This document shows, piece after piece, positions 41,839 to 56,800 of a stretch of DNA of 64,000 bases. The notes under the pieces were generated by a model. The model worked only from the letters and a program-made list of their open reading frames with translations, was not told where the DNA came from and did not search any database. The position numbers and the translations under genes are program-made. Position 1 is the stretch's first letter. Each line of letters opens with the position of its first letter. This stretch comes from Lichenostomus cassidix (taxonomy: Eukaryota > Chordata > Aves > Passeriformes > Meliphagidae), in the NCBI GenBank assembly GCA_008360975.2, contig CM039189.1, positions 9,180,056-9,244,055 on the forward strand, given 5' to 3'.

Positions 41839-44800
41839 GTAAGCTCATGAGTCTTTGTAATAGAAACTGAAGTTGGGATGAGATGAAATGATTGTGTAGT
41901 AGGAGAGATGGTTAAAGACAAAGTAGAATGAGAAGGGAAGAGGAAAAGCCACTTTTGCAATATTCAGGGCACAGTATTTAGTATTTGTTACATTGTTAGA
42001 ACCAATTGATAGACTTGTCTTACACCTTTACTGGGACAAAATCCAGAGAAAGAAAAGGAATGCATAAATAGGTAACTCTTCTTGAAATGAAACCTATATT
42101 GTGATAGGTCAGATACAGTTTAGATTCAGAGATTGTGAAATGTTAGCCCTATGTCCATAAATGAAATGCTAGTCTCATTGGTTGAGTCCCAAATGGACTT
42201 GCAGAGTATCCATAAGAGGCTCTCAGGATTTCATGATCCTCTTATGCGTATAAGATACAAAACCTCAGCTGTCTTTCCGGGCCCCAAAGGATTCATTAGA
42301 GAAGCCATGCTATATCCGCCTTTAAACTTCACTGGGACTTGGATGAATTTATCAAATATGCCAGACCAGCTGAGCTTCCTGCAGTGTAATTCATATCCAT
42401 TAGAAGGAGACGGAAGGATGACTTGTTCTTTATGCTCTCCTGTGCAGTGAGTTTAGTTTTTAGGCACCCGTTGTCTGACATGTTCTGTTCAAAGCTGTGC
42501 TGGCTCCTTGAGAGGCCAACCTCTGTAGTCTGTCCCAGGCTGACAGTCAGACTTTCACCTCGGTGAGACGAGACACCTGTGGAACAGCCATTTGAGAGCT
42601 GGGAATTCATCCATGTGGACCTTTTAAGTCAAGGATGTGGACATCTGGGGTCTGCTCTCAGATAAATCTCTGCTGTGAAAATGCCTCTGGTGTATGCAGT
42701 AGGCCACAGCTCAGTGTAATCTTTCCTTGAACATCCCACTACCAGATGTGAGGGCCATGCTCTGTGCCCATGGAAAGATGACACCTCCTCTGCCTGAGTT
42801 TAAGGATTATCCTAGAAGGAAGGTAATCAAGAGTGGGCCCTGTTAACTGTTGTAATGGAAGAAGCCTGTCCCAGCCCGTTTCCATTGTCTCTCTCCTGGG
42901 TTTATCTTGGGCACGGCAGGGACCAAGCTGCAGGCAAGCCTTTGGTGCATACACAGCAGCTGATTGGCATAGAGTAGGGGATTCATCACTGATGTGTTCT
43001 GTGGGTTTGTGCACATGGAGACTAACAGATCTGGTTTGGGCTAGGGGAGGAATATTTTATCTACCATTAGTGACAGGCTTGTCTTATGGCTTCCTCCTGG
43101 CACTAGAGGGTGGCTGTTGTATAATGACTTAGAAATTGCTGTAACATATGTGATCTTAGTTGACCCCTGATTTTACAGGTTCATCTAACCAGAGGATTCT
43201 CATTCCTGTAGCTGAATTAATCAGGCTTTATCCTGCAGGCTAAACTTTGCCCTCAGTAGCACCTGTTCGGTTACGTTGTCTTCAGCAGATCTTGAGCATA
43301 ACTGTTTGGGATTTGGTAAATGGAGTGTTGATGATACACAGATGGGATAAAAATCTATGTGTCTCCCTGGCTTTCTTACATGCACAGTTATGAAAGAGAA
43401 TGTAAAGTGTTAGCCACCCTCCAAGTAGAGCCCAAAGATGCTGGGATAGTCTAGAAGAACAAAAAGAGATCTACTAACTGTTAAAAATAATATAGAAAAA
43501 AAATATTTTGAAGCATCTGGCAGAAATATTGGGCCAGTACCTACCTGGCTGAGCCTCTGACATCTGGAACTGCCGAGTCTCGATGTTGGTGTGCTCTCTC
43601 TGTTCTACAGCTGCCATCTTTGGGAAGCTCTGAGGGAAGCAAAATAATATATGGAAATCATCAAATAATTTCAATTGAGGCAGATCCAGGGTAGCAACAA
43701 CTGTGGGAGCTCTAGGAAGACAAAGTGTTGGCAGCTAATGGTGTTTTAACCACTGTGTTGTCCAGACCTGCTCAACCCCTGATTTTCTCATATGAGAAAC
43801 AAAAGCAATGATTGAAACAATCTTTGAAGTATTTTTTTAATACATCATAGTAAAGAAAGGAGAGGGGAAAAAAAAGAAAGAAAAGCAAGCCCAGTCTCGT
43901 TTTCTTCATGGATCACTTGATGTGACTGACTTTCAGCTGCCATGTTGGCTGTTTCTTGATCTCTGGACTTTGTTTTGATGAAATAACAGACTTTGTGGCA
44001 AGATGGTGGGAGAATTTCCAGTACACTCATTTGTTCCTCTGTAAAATACAATAGACATCTTGAGGGTGTTGCTTTTGTTTGTTTTGCTTTTAATGGTCCC
44101 TTTGAAGGGCTATAGTGGTCTTGTTACATGAACTCTAGAACTCCTCCAGTGCTTGTTTTGTTCTTCAGATCCTTTTTCTATTTTCTTTTTTCTCTCTCTT
44201 TTTAAGGAAGGGAGTAGAAGGAGGGACAGGGAGGGAGTGGTGACAGGAATGGCAAAAGGGAAGATGAGGTTTTCTTTAAAGCTAGGAATTTTGTTACTGG
44301 CAAAAATCTAGATCCCATACAGAAATGGTTCAAAGGCCCTTTGGCTTCCCCTCCTCACAGGAGGGAAGTTGTGTTGACAAAACATGCAAAGCTGTAGAAG
44401 GCTAATTTAAATCCTTGAAGAAAAACCTTTTTCCTGACCTCTGCCTTCTTCCTATCATTGGATTTCATGCTCTTCACTTTCCTGCCATAAAAGAGCAGCT
44501 GGTGAGGAGGGACAGGGGAAAACACACGTTCTCCTGAGTACCTTTTGAGTATTAAATATTTATTTGCTCTTGACTCAGGCATTTTGTAATAATGGAAGTG
44601 TTACAGAATTAAACATTTTAAAGGGGTTTCTAAGCTCGTGGTGTAACCTGTTATTCTCTTTCTCAGTTTGGTTAGGATTTCTTTTCCAGATTTGTTGTTT
44701 TGATTTGTGTTGTGGTTTTGTAAGTCGTGGATAGCCATTTTGGTTTGGGATAGCATCTCCTTGTTACACCACAGAAAGGAGTCTGGATTTTGCTCCTTTG

Positions 44801-47800
44801 CTTGCCAGAGCAAGTCTGGCAAAGCTTTCAACTCAGCTGGTAAAATTGTCTTTTATTTTCCCTGTGCTGTTAATCACCCTGATGACAAGTCCCACAGGTA
44901 GCATCCTCCCTCAGTAAACAAGTGGAAAACAATATCAAATACATCTATCCAAGCACGTTTTGGAGTGCAACAGGCTGGGCCAAAAGACAAATTTATTGGT
45001 GGTGCCTAGAGAGACTAATGCTGCTGGGGAAAGCATTTTCAAGGAAATGGTTCCCTGTTTGGGTAATGAGAGCTTATAAAAAGCCATGAACAGCCTGTGC
45101 ATGTCATTCACTTTGGCAAATAGCTGCAAGATGAGATACTAGAATGAAAGAAATACAGTTTGGGGAAGTTTCAGAGCCAGTTTAGGGCCCTTTGAAGAGA
45201 AAAAAATAGTTATGTGCTCATCCCTGGAGTCTGGTTTTGCCAGTGACATCTCTCTGACTTGGGTCTTGACAGGATGAAGGAGTGAGGAAATGATGAGAAT
45301 TCCATAGCTGCTGCCTCTGCTTTGGGAGGGGGCAAAGGTATTTGTTTTCAAAGCACAATTACAATGGACAGGGAGCTTTTTGCTCCACCTCTGATATTTA
45401 TGGTCATGCAAAGTGAAACAGTAAAAGACACCTGTTGGAGCAGGTCTAAATTTGGAGCATTTCCTTTTAAGATCTTGTGGGCTGTGTAGGGGTGAGTTCA
45501 GCCTTCGTGGGTGTTCTGTCTGCACAGATGCAGGTGCAGGGCTTCTCCTAGAGAATATGTTAATAAATCACCGTGACAATTCCAGCTACTTATTACCTCA
45601 TGTGCTTCAGACAGAAAGGAATACCTCATCTATAAATACATGGAGTACTAACATTAGTAGCCTTAAAGAAACAATGCAGATCTGTTTTTAAGATATTTTA
45701 ATAAAAAGAGGGGGTAAGATGGGGGAGTTTTTTTCTTCCTTTTCTCCTTGCATCATGAGAGTAAAAATGAATGGTGTAGTATAATTTCAAAAGTCAGCAT
45801 TGCCAAGTGGGTAGGCAATGGGAGTTCAGAAATAGCTTTGATACACTTGATTTCCTTTCTGTTGCCTTGGGATATTGTCCTTTTTTTTTTTTCCTGCTGA
45901 TAATTCGTTTTAAATAAGTGGATCATATAGAAACATGCTGCAACTTCCTTAATGTTTCTGTTCTCTAAAACGTGTTGTTGGGAAATTGGCATCTCTGAAA
46001 CACTGCTGCTCCTGTGGTGGTTCCTTTTTCTCCTTTAAAATATATTTCTCCTAGAAAAGTTGGGAATGACACTGGTACAGGCAGATGCTCTACAGTGTGT
46101 GAAGCATCCTAAACTAGATCATGGGCAGATGTCTTCCAGATCCAGCTGTGCTGGTGAAGGAGGGCACTATCCTGAGCTTACACCCAGCTGGACATAAAGT
46201 TGAGTACTCCATAAGCCACGTGGCAAAAGTAGCTTTATGACTTTATGATAGATTAAACAGCACAACTTTGATAACTTGGTTCTTTTTGCTTCGTGCATCT
46301 GGGAGATGTCCCCACAAGCAGTGCCACTGGCAGGAAAGTGGAGGATGCAATAATGCAACTCAATAAGAAAATCATGAGGAGCAGTTCAGGACAGACCAGG
46401 GAGCAAAAACTGGTCTCAGGTGTGTACCTGAATGAGTACACATCCTAGCTTTGGTGGAGGTCTTCTCTTTGAAAAATCAGGAATTTTCACTATTGGCAAA
46501 TTTTTCTTACTAAGTTTCCTTTGCATTCAAGTGGTATTTTAAAAAGTACCATAGGCAGTTGTTGGATATAACTTATTTTCTCTAAAATATTACTTTTATA
46601 GAGTGGTGTCTTTTCTGTTGATCCAGATCTGCTCTTTCAATTAGTCCAGGTCTGCTCTTTTCACAAATAAAAATAAATTTTTCTGACTAGCATCCAGAAA
46701 ATAAGTAAGGTTCTTTCTGGCTTCTGCATCAAAAAATAGAAATTGTATGTGTTGATTTAGGTAATAATCCTTTTACAGATGCACAGGCCAGAAAAGAATC
46801 TGGTTCTCCTTCCCAGAATTGAATTGGTTTCACAGTACTAATAGGAATTTAGAAAGCTGTAAAAAGTTATTTTATCCAGTAAAGCAAGCGGATCTGACTG
46901 AATCAAAACAGGGGAACTAGGTCTATTGAATAAAAGGGTGTGACTTTTACACACTAACTTCTCAGACTATAACCACACTTTAAAAATGTTGGTGTAGCTT
47001 TAATCATATTTCTTTAGAAAAGAGGATTTTGCTGAACATTTCAGAAAAATATATTGACCCATGAGTTGTTGTTTGAGACATGAGTTGGGAGTAGATGTTC
47101 TCAGGATGCCCTGAGTAGGTTTTGCATGCCTGTTTAGTTTCTCAGCTCTCTAAGAATAGCAGCTGTAACTAAAAGGCATTCATTTTCTCAGAAACTTTGC
47201 CCTTTTTATTATGCATTTAAACTTTGCTCAACTTGGTCTGTTTTTTCTGTAAATTTGTTGGGGATGAGTGTAGCCTCCGACTTCAGAAATGGAGTATTTT
47301 AAAAAGTATTTACTATTTCTAAAATTAATGGAGCCAAGTATAACAAAAACTCTGTAATTTGGTGCTTTTATATGTTACACTTGTAGAATAAACGTGAACA
47401 TAGTATAAAAGCAGTTAGTGAGACATTGCCTTTATATTTTAAAGAACATAGTGCTATTACTGATTTTAATACCGTTGCTTCCACAGGATTTTATGGTGTT
47501 TTGTTCCTGTCATGTTATTTTATTCATTCATTGGCAGGAGGTTGAAAGGAATGTACAGCATACCCAGGTCCTGTTTTTAAAAGAAAGGTCATGCTGTGTC
47601 TTGACAGCTTGTACAGGTAAGAGGTCATGAATCTCAGAATCTGGAATATTAGCAGGAACTTCTATTGAACGTAGCTATAGAAAGGCTTATTGGCAATAGC
47701 TTTCATTTTACTGCAAGATGTAAAAGGAATCTCCATCTCCAGTGTTCTAGTACACATAGGGCTAAAAGCAGAGAGCTTGAGGCTCAGCATTTGGATTCTA

Positions 47801-50800
47801 ATCGGCAGTAAATGTATGTTGCATGGCTTGTCATTAGTCATTTGTATGTCTGTCTGTCTGCTGTGGTCTCAGACCAGCACTTAGCCTGTGATTCGGTTTT
47901 ACTTTTCAGAGGTTTTGAAGAAGGAAGGGATGACTATTGCTTGGACACCCTCGAGTCCATGTGACTTGGTAAATGCAGTACTCTGCATTAGTCATTCAGG
48001 CTGGACAACACAAGCTGGAGTTCATTGTTACTCTAAGCCAGGCTTGGGTCTTGAAAAGATGATAAATGGTCTGTTCATTTTAGAAAGACAACTTAATACT
48101 CTAATACAGTTGCCACTGTGTACTTTTTAGCAAGGCTGTGAGTTCGCTTACTTCACAGAGTTGATGAGGAAGCATAGCCATCACCAGTTCTTTTTGTGAC
48201 ATACTTACCCCAGTTGATCCAGATGTAACCTCTATTGTCTAAAAGTTCTTCTGAATGGTGTGCTTAGGGCAGAGACACAGAACGATCAATTGCTTGCTTT
48301 CAACGTACATTTTGAGCCATAGTGTGTATTTCAGTGTAGCTGCCTGTTGAAATGTTAGGGTTTCAGCTTGTGTCCAGTGATCCCAGAGTGACCAGTACAC
48401 GACAGAGGGGCACAGACTCCTCATTGTGCAGTTGGGATGGTACAGAGAGAAAAAAAGCCAAAGGTCAGAGGAGTTATCCCTGCCTGTGTGAGCGCTGTCA
48501 GGCTCTCCCCTACCACATGTCCACCATGTGTTCCTCATCAGCGAGATGTGGAACTCCATGACGCAGAGCAGACTGGAATGCAGAGTTAGTTAACACCCGC
48601 CGTTGGGGAATTTATCAGCCAATGTGGAATATGGCGGGGGGGGAGGAAACAGCCTAGTTTAAAGCAAAGTAAGGGTGAAATGAGGCATGTGACTGTTCCT
48701 CTTCAGTTAAAAGGTCTGATTCTGCTTGGGGATGAGGTCCTGGCTCAGGAGCCCAGCCAAAGTTTGCGGTTCCCTTGCTGTTCTGTGTTACTGATGCATT
48801 TTTAGTCCTTTAAATTGTCATGCTTTGCAGAAGGTTTTTGCAGGAGGGCAAAATACCCCTGGGATTTTTGCAGGGAACCATTAATCTAGTTTATTCTAAG
48901 AAATCCAGTTTTCGGGGAGCCTTTTCTTCATCCTGGTCACCAAGACCCCAAATCACTAATTTGCAAGGAGACATAAAAGTGATAGCCTCTCTGTTAAAAT
49001 TAGCTACACTTGGTATCAGTTGAACTGCAGTTGCATAATATTTTTAGTGCTGATTTATTGCACTTAGTTCGTGGCTCCTGTGAACTCTAACCTGGGTGAT
49101 TTACTGTGATGTTTCGCACTGCAAGGAATATTGCGAAAGTCATAATGGAAAGAGTCACAATTTACAATTAGCTGATTGAAGGTGTATGTGGGCTCACATC
49201 CTTATTGGGTTTGCATTCTACTGTAGTTGCAGCAAATATATATCTTTTAGAATGTTTCCATTCATTCAGAATACAATGCCGAATTCCCTGTTGAATAACT
49301 GTAGTGTGGTTCTCCCCAAACAGCATTGTGCTGGCAGTTTCTGGAATTACACAGGAAATGAAGAGCATAGCAAACTTTCCTTTCTCTTGCTTAGACATGC
49401 TCCCCAGGAGTTCTTCCAGTAGATCAAGTAAATAGCAGAGATCTATTCCTAAGGGCAGCATGTTTCGGTATGTTTCTGCTTTGAGAAATCCTAATTTTCT
49501 CTGGCTTTAAATCCTTCCTTTCATCATCAAATTTATTGTGCCATTTCCCCAGCTAGAGAAGATGAGATAGAGGTTCCTTTTACAAGCAGTAAAACTGCTT
49601 ATCCACTTTTCTTGGAGATTCCTTGTAAAATTCTCCTTCCCCAGTCACCAAATACCATATACTCTGTTCAGAATGAAGAGGAGGTAGCTATTAGATCTTG
49701 ACATGTGAACTGTCAATACAGAATGCTGTATCTTGCCCAGTTACTAATTTTAAGTATAATTTATATGTACCTGTATATTGGCCAGTAGCAGCTATTGGTA
49801 TTTCTTGGGCTGATCCTCTTGAAATTCTTTAACTTTCTAAAAAATGCGTTTGTATGTGTGTGTGTATTCATAATCAGGTTGGTGGAAGCCCAAAAGTTTA
49901 AAAAATCTGGGTCAGTCAGTACAGGAAGATTTTAAAAAAGGAATAATTTAGGTCCTTCAGACAGAAAAATTTGGCTGATGGACTTTAATTAAACTCCGAG
50001 GGATGGAAGTGAACCAGTAAGAAAGCAGGGAAATTTAAGTTAAAGCTCAACTTCTAGGTTTTTTTGCATATAAATCATCCAACAGCTGGTGATGTTTGCA
50101 AGAGCACCAGAGACTCTCTTCTAGTATTCCCTTTGATTTTATTTCCCCCCCACCTTGCTTTATGATTCCCGAAGTGTAGCATTAAATGTAATTTCAGAGG
50201 CCATATGTGTCCTTAACTTCTCTGTCCCATCTCTATGGTACATGTGTTCATATATGTGTACACATATGTGTAACGTATAGCTTTGTTCACTGATGTGTTG
50301 GTACAGCATTTGTAGAACTAAGTATATTTTTTGGTTGGTTTTTCTCCCCCCAGATGAGCTACATTATTTCTGAAAATATCTCTGAAATTCTCACTTCTGT
50401 GACTTTGAACCTTAGCCAGGTAGAATAGTAATAACAGAATCATGACCAGTGGTGCCATAAATTTCAACTAAAGTATCGGGCAAGAAGTCTGATTTCTGTT
50501 TGTACTGTTGTTAGAGATATTTATGCAGGGCTGGTCTTTCAGCAAGTGTGATTATTTTCAGAGAGGCCCTCTCTCCATTCTTCCTTTAGAATGTGCTGAG
50601 GATGTGTGTGGGGAGCAGCACCTGACAAACAGCAGCCAGACAGAAAGAATAAAATCCCTTGGGAATAAGACTTCTTTTTATGGCCATTTTTCACTTCTAA
50701 GGCCACTTGAAAAATATTGTTCTTCAGGTAGATCTTGTTCCTAGATCCCTGGGTTAGCATTTGGGTGCCTGCCATTTTCCCAGACCAAGGAGCTACTGAA

Positions 50801-53800
50801 GGCTTAAGCTTTTCCAGTAGGAAAGTATGCAAGTACATACTTAGCAGCACCAGACACTATTGAAAGAATAATGGACCCTTCCCACATTCAACTCCATTCT
50901 TCTTACACACACTCCCAGACCTCTGGAGCCGCTGTGCTAGCAAATGATTACATTCTGTTTTTCTTCTGTAATTCTTCCTAAACAAAATGTTAATTGAGAC
51001 ATTGATTTATACAATTCAGATTCCTCTATTAAGTCAGCATACTTAAAAGTAGCCTCTGGCTGTTGAGGGGATAGAGCAGTGAGACAAATTGGTGCTTGTT
51101 GGTATGTTTTTCTATATCTTGCCCTTTGAGAAAATAGTATTTATTTCAGATTTGAGAAGTATGTCCTTTGCATGTGTTGTTTATAATGTATCCCATCATA
51201 GTGTAGCTTCAGAATACAGGAGTCTATGCATTTTCTGATTTACGTTATTATTTGAAGGAAGCATACTGGAAACAAAGAGACTTTAACATTTTTTGTATGT
51301 CCTTGATATTTGTTTGAAAAAAAGTTTTACAATACAAGGGATATTATGTAGATTCCAGGCCTTCGTGTGTGATAGGGATAACCTCATGCCTGGGGGTAAA
51401 AAATTACTTCTCTTGTCCTAGACAACTGTTGAATTAAAGTGTTTGCAGAGAAGTTGTCTGACCTTATTTCTTCGTAATCTGTTCTTCTCTTTGAAAAAAA
51501 TAGAAGTGTTAATCTGTTTGTTGTAGAGAACCATTAAAATAAGCAACCTTTGTGTTTACAGAGGAAGAGTTCTCCAGGAGATCTGGTGCTGGAAGGGATA
51601 AACTTAATATGAATTGGCATGCTATCACCTGTTTGCAATAAGAATGCCTTGTAATTAATACACGAAGAGATCTCACCTCTCTACTTGGCTTTGTGGCTTT
51701 GAGAAATCCACTTAATGTTAGTGTCTCATAATTTCTTTGCTTTCTAAAATGAATGCAATCTTACTTTCCTGTCTTATAGGGGCATAACTCATGAACATTT
51801 GTGTCAGCAGTGTAAATGTAGAATGCTGCTCTGAGTATGGGGTATTAACTGTTGGCTTTCCCACACATTGAGTTAGAATAGTACCTGTTAAAATGACCTG
51901 CAGGAAGCAGCTGATCTAGCACTGCATCCAACATGAGCCACAGGTCATGTTTGAACCCAAATTTTCAGCTTCAGCACTTGCATTTCTGCGTGTCAGATGC
52001 CTGTAGTATTTATTATGGTGTAGTGTATTGTGTGTTACATTGTGATGCACTGCTATTCTTACCACTCCACTGTCTTAACAAGCCACTCCTCCTGAGTGTG
52101 CACGAATTTGTAGATCGGTGGCTCCTTGCATGCATACGAACTGGTTTTACAAATGCTGGCAGGCCTGGGCAGTGCAGCCGAGCAGCACCTGAGCTGACAC
52201 CCAAACCCTGCTAGGGCCAGGCTGGGCCGGCAGCAGCACCGCTGGGCAGGTAGAGCTCCTTGAAGGACTCCTTGGGAGGAGCCAGTCCTGCTGCAGAAAC
52301 AGCAATATCATCTGGGCTTTGTCAGGTCCACATTGTTCTGTTTATGTTTATGATGTTCATGTTTCTTAAATCTTTGCATTTGTTTGCTGCTCTCCACTTG
52401 CAGTTTGGCCACCTGATGGCAGCTTTTAAATTCCGGGATGTAAACTGTTGTTTTGTTACCCAATTACAGCTTTGGTCAGCACTTTCAGGATCCAAGAGAA
52501 TACAAACATCAAACAAGAGTATAATCTTTTATAATTCTTCAAATAGTTTGTTTTCACTTTGTAGAAAAGTAATTCTCTTTAGAAGGTGAACACTCCAAAG
52601 ACTATCTGCTTTCATTTCTCCTAACATTTTAAAAACATGACAGCTATTTTTGCAAGCATTCTGTTGTAAAACATCTTCCAAGCTGATTTGGGCAGCTGTG
52701 TATGATCTGTTTCTTCACTTTTTTTTTATGACAGTTTTGTCCATAAACAGAAAGAATGTTTTCTGAATGACAGGTTATGGTAATAAAACAAGGTGATACT
52801 GCCCTACTAAATAGTGGCCTCATAAAGGTTATGTGCACAAACAAAGTTACAATGAACATGTAAATCAAGAACACCATGAACAGCAGAAAAGCTAAACTCC
52901 AGAGCTGAAATTACCTTGTAGTTCAGTAGCCTGATGCAAAGAAGTCTGTCACTTTACTGACTCCTTCATTTCTGTGTTTCGAAACTTATTGATTCACTAT
53001 CTTTGCGGCAGTAGATGAAAGGATATGAACTTGTCTGTATGAGAAAGGTGTCTAGTACTGAGTATGAGTGATAGATCATTGCAAACTGCAGCACAATAAT
53101 TTAGAAGTTCATTTCACTTTGACACTCTGTGCTTCAACATCTTAATTTTCCTACATGAAAACTAGTTGGGTTCACAGTGGGAGTGACTCACAAGCTCCGG
53201 TCAAGACTTCTGGAAGGCTTTAGTCTGCTACCTGCCATATACTTGCATATCTTCTGCTGATTTCACTGCTTGTCTAATGGCAATAAAAAAATTGTCCATG
53301 AGTGTTAATTCATGTCTCAGTGGAAATATCCAGAGTCTTAGGTATCTTAAGATATGGCTGTTTCCTAAGTTCTAGATGCGCTGCCACGTAGCTGGTAAAT
53401 GTTTTTATTATTGAGTAGAGCCTGAAAAGTTATTGTATGGTGAAGAGGTGAAAGCTGAACCGAACTGTTCAGCATCCAAAGGCTTGAAATAGGCAGGGGT
53501 TTTGGGAAGGTGATGTGAGGCCACCACCAGCTGTGTGCTGTGCACACAGGAGAGTTAAGGAGAACTGCAACATGCACAGGGGAAAGATGGTGGACCTGTG
53601 TCTTTGCAAAGGCTGATCTGACTTCTGTGTAGGAAGAATTAGATGAGGTTATAAAGAGAAAAAAAGTTGATGAGCTTCAGATGTATTCATTCAAGGTAGG
53701 CACTGACTCGAACTTGTACATTGTCTCTAAAAGTGAATAATATCTTATTTACACTCACAGTTGAATGTTCATTCCCAAAATTCTGGGATGTTCTGGCTTT

Positions 53801-56800
53801 TAAACCTAGCATGAGGAAGGACAAGCAGAGTCTGTACTTGAGGGATCAAAATACAGTGGGGAAGAAAAGTGTATGAGACCATTCTTAGTAGTCCTATTTG
53901 TTATCTTAAGCAAAAATGTACCCTCCCTGCCACTGTTTGTGTCCTGAAGAGAACTCATTGTTCACTGAGGAGCTCATATTGTCATCCTGTTGAACAGTAA
54001 GACCCAAAATTGAGATTGACAGTTATCAAAAAGTGAGAAGCCAGTCTTCTCCTGTTACTTGATCATATTGGGCTTATTTGCTAAACTAAGATTTTGACCA
54101 CTTAGGCATTTTTAGGATTCTGAGTACTGATCATTAATGTAGTTATTTCATTGCTGAATGACAGCATGTTTTTGTGCATTGCTGTCAGTTCTCACAGTGT
54201 TTCAAAATGCAAGGTGATTCTCGGTGCCAGAAGTAGAACTGTAGTATGGTATGTACTTCCAGAAATTCCTTCATGGCTTCAGTTTGTGTTTGATTTTTGG
54301 CTGGTTTGCAAAAATATATGATCCAATTGATACAGTCATGTTTTTAATTGAAAACATACATAGTTTGTGTATATTAGAAAACGATCATTTGCATGTAGGG
54401 AAGAGCCCATGGAAGTGTGTTTGAGAATTCCTACTTGCATCTGGCATAGAAAAAGTTTAGGCAATTATTTTGTGTGTGTCCACTGTGTATTTTTTTTCTT
54501 TTTTTATCAATGTACATCAGAGGTCTGAACACAAATAAAGCATGCTATGCAGACTAATTAAATCAATGCCTCTGTGGAAGCAATTTAGTTTCTGGAATTC
54601 TGGAATTGCTCTTCTAAATCTGATATGTAAACAAAAACCTAGTTATTTTTATATCATTTCCCTTTGCCTCATGTACGTGATTCTGGAAGTTGGAGAGTTA
54701 TATGTTTATGCCTCTTTTTATAGCAGAATATTTGCGTGGCTGAGTTTTTATTGAAGCATAATTCCTGGTTTCCTTAAAGCTGAGCAAAGCTACTATACAG
54801 TGGGAACACACATTAATTTGAGTTGCTGTGAAAGGCTGTTCACGTTAAAGCTGTCAAGGCAGCAAATTGTCCTCAAGTGTTTTTTCATTAAGAGTTTGCT
54901 GCTTTTGTAGAAACAGCTGCTTCAGCCACAGAAAGTAAATGGGGAGCTTTTCCTGAAAGAAGGGTGTACAAAGAACAGTGTTCAGGTCATGGGCTCTTCC
55001 TCTCTCTCCTTCTTCTTTCTCTACCTACCTATGGATGGATGATGCAGTTACCATTGCATTTTGTTATGTCTCCAGAGACTCCTTTTTTTTCTGAGATTGG
55101 CTTCAGTTTGTTGTTTCTTGGTTGTTGTAGCATCCTCACAGACTATGAGCTCATTGTGCTGATTCCTTTAAAATGTAGAACACAAAGATACTACCTGTCT
55201 TAAAAGTATAAAGGACTGTACACTTTCAGATATGGTCCATGCTCCCATTAAAAGTGCAATTCCAGCTCTTCAGAATAAAGCTGTTTTCTAGTGAGCTCTA
55301 GATAATAAAATCTATTTGTGAAGACTGCAGCTTCTGTGGTGTGAAGAATCAGACCCACATCTTCTGTTGCAATGCTAAAACTCCCTTTTATATTTAATAG
55401 CAAATTATTTTGAGAGCAGAGCCCAGAAGCATGGAATTTTTAGAAGTAAACTGTTTTTTTAAGGCTTCCTGTTAATTTTTGTTGTGCTTATTGCTTCTTA
55501 CCTCTCTCTGCGTTTACTTTTTTTTAACTGTCTCTGCAAAAGCAGCCATTGTGGACTTGGGCATTTTTTATATTACTTATGTAGTCTAGAGGGGTAGCAC
55601 AGGTCTTTATAGTTACAGATTGGTTCTAATACATTTTTTTCTTTATGAACTAAGGGCAGGACTGTACACGAAATCTCTGTTATTGTATTTGTGCTTTGTA
55701 CTCATGCACTTGTTGACTGTTTTACAAGCCAGTAACATAGTAGCCACAGGCTAGGAAGCTTGCCCAGAAATCTGGCATATTTAATTAGTGCTAGTAAACA
55801 AGCAGAGTTTCAAATTTAATTTTTCCTTCTTTAATTCCTATAAACCTCAAGCCATTTAAAACTTAATTTTGACACTAGTTTCGTTTATGCAGTTGGATAA
55901 TACTGAAACAGTCTACAACCACAGACAGAATGCTCCCAGTCTTTTCCAAGCAAGAAGGGAATAGAAGTTGTTTTGTTTTAATAGTATCTGAGGTTGATGT
56001 AAAATTGTAAATTATAATCTTCAGGTCATCCACTACCCATTTTCTTTTTCTTTCTGTTAGGCTAAATGTTTCGAGATGAGGAAATTGTCCTACTATGAGT
56101 TTAGCCTTGCAAAGGACAAGGATTGGATTTGTTGCTGCTCTGGTTTTTGTACAGAGAGCTCTTCTAAGAGCAAGTGATGGAACATCTGAGTTCTGGTACT
56201 TGCCATGGCCAGTTTATTGCTTCTAGACTGTGAGGTTTACCTCACTGCCCCAGGTGGTATAAACAGCAGAGGGTTCAGTTGCTGTCTTCTAAATTGCTTT
56301 TCAGTACCAGCTTGGGATCTGTGCTGAAAATGGTTCTTTTCTGCTGCTTTCACTATGAGGGACCACTGAAGTCTAGATTAATGACATTTCTCCTATCTAT
56401 TTCATTGCTGAAGCCAGTTTATTTCCAGATGAGTAATGTGCTGATTGTCATAGCAATAAAGTATGTGGTAATTTCGGCCAAAAACTGGACTTTATAACTG
56501 CAGCTAAAAATTTTAAATATCAGTATTGAAATTGTGAAAATGCACAGATGAGCAGTGTTTTACTAGCTGTCCAGACAGCTTTTCCTTCATGAATGTATTT
56601 TGGGTTTTGGAGGGTTTTTGACTGTTTGGGGTTTTTTGCCTACTTATTTATAAAGGCAGCTCCCACCTTAACAGGTTTTGAAGTGAGAAACTTCACTAGT
56701 GTGTGTGAAGTTTCTCAGTCAGCAGTAACTGTTCCAGAGAAGGAAGGAAACCTGCTCAAAGTACCATCTCACTGAATTGAATTCACCAGGATTTTCTTCT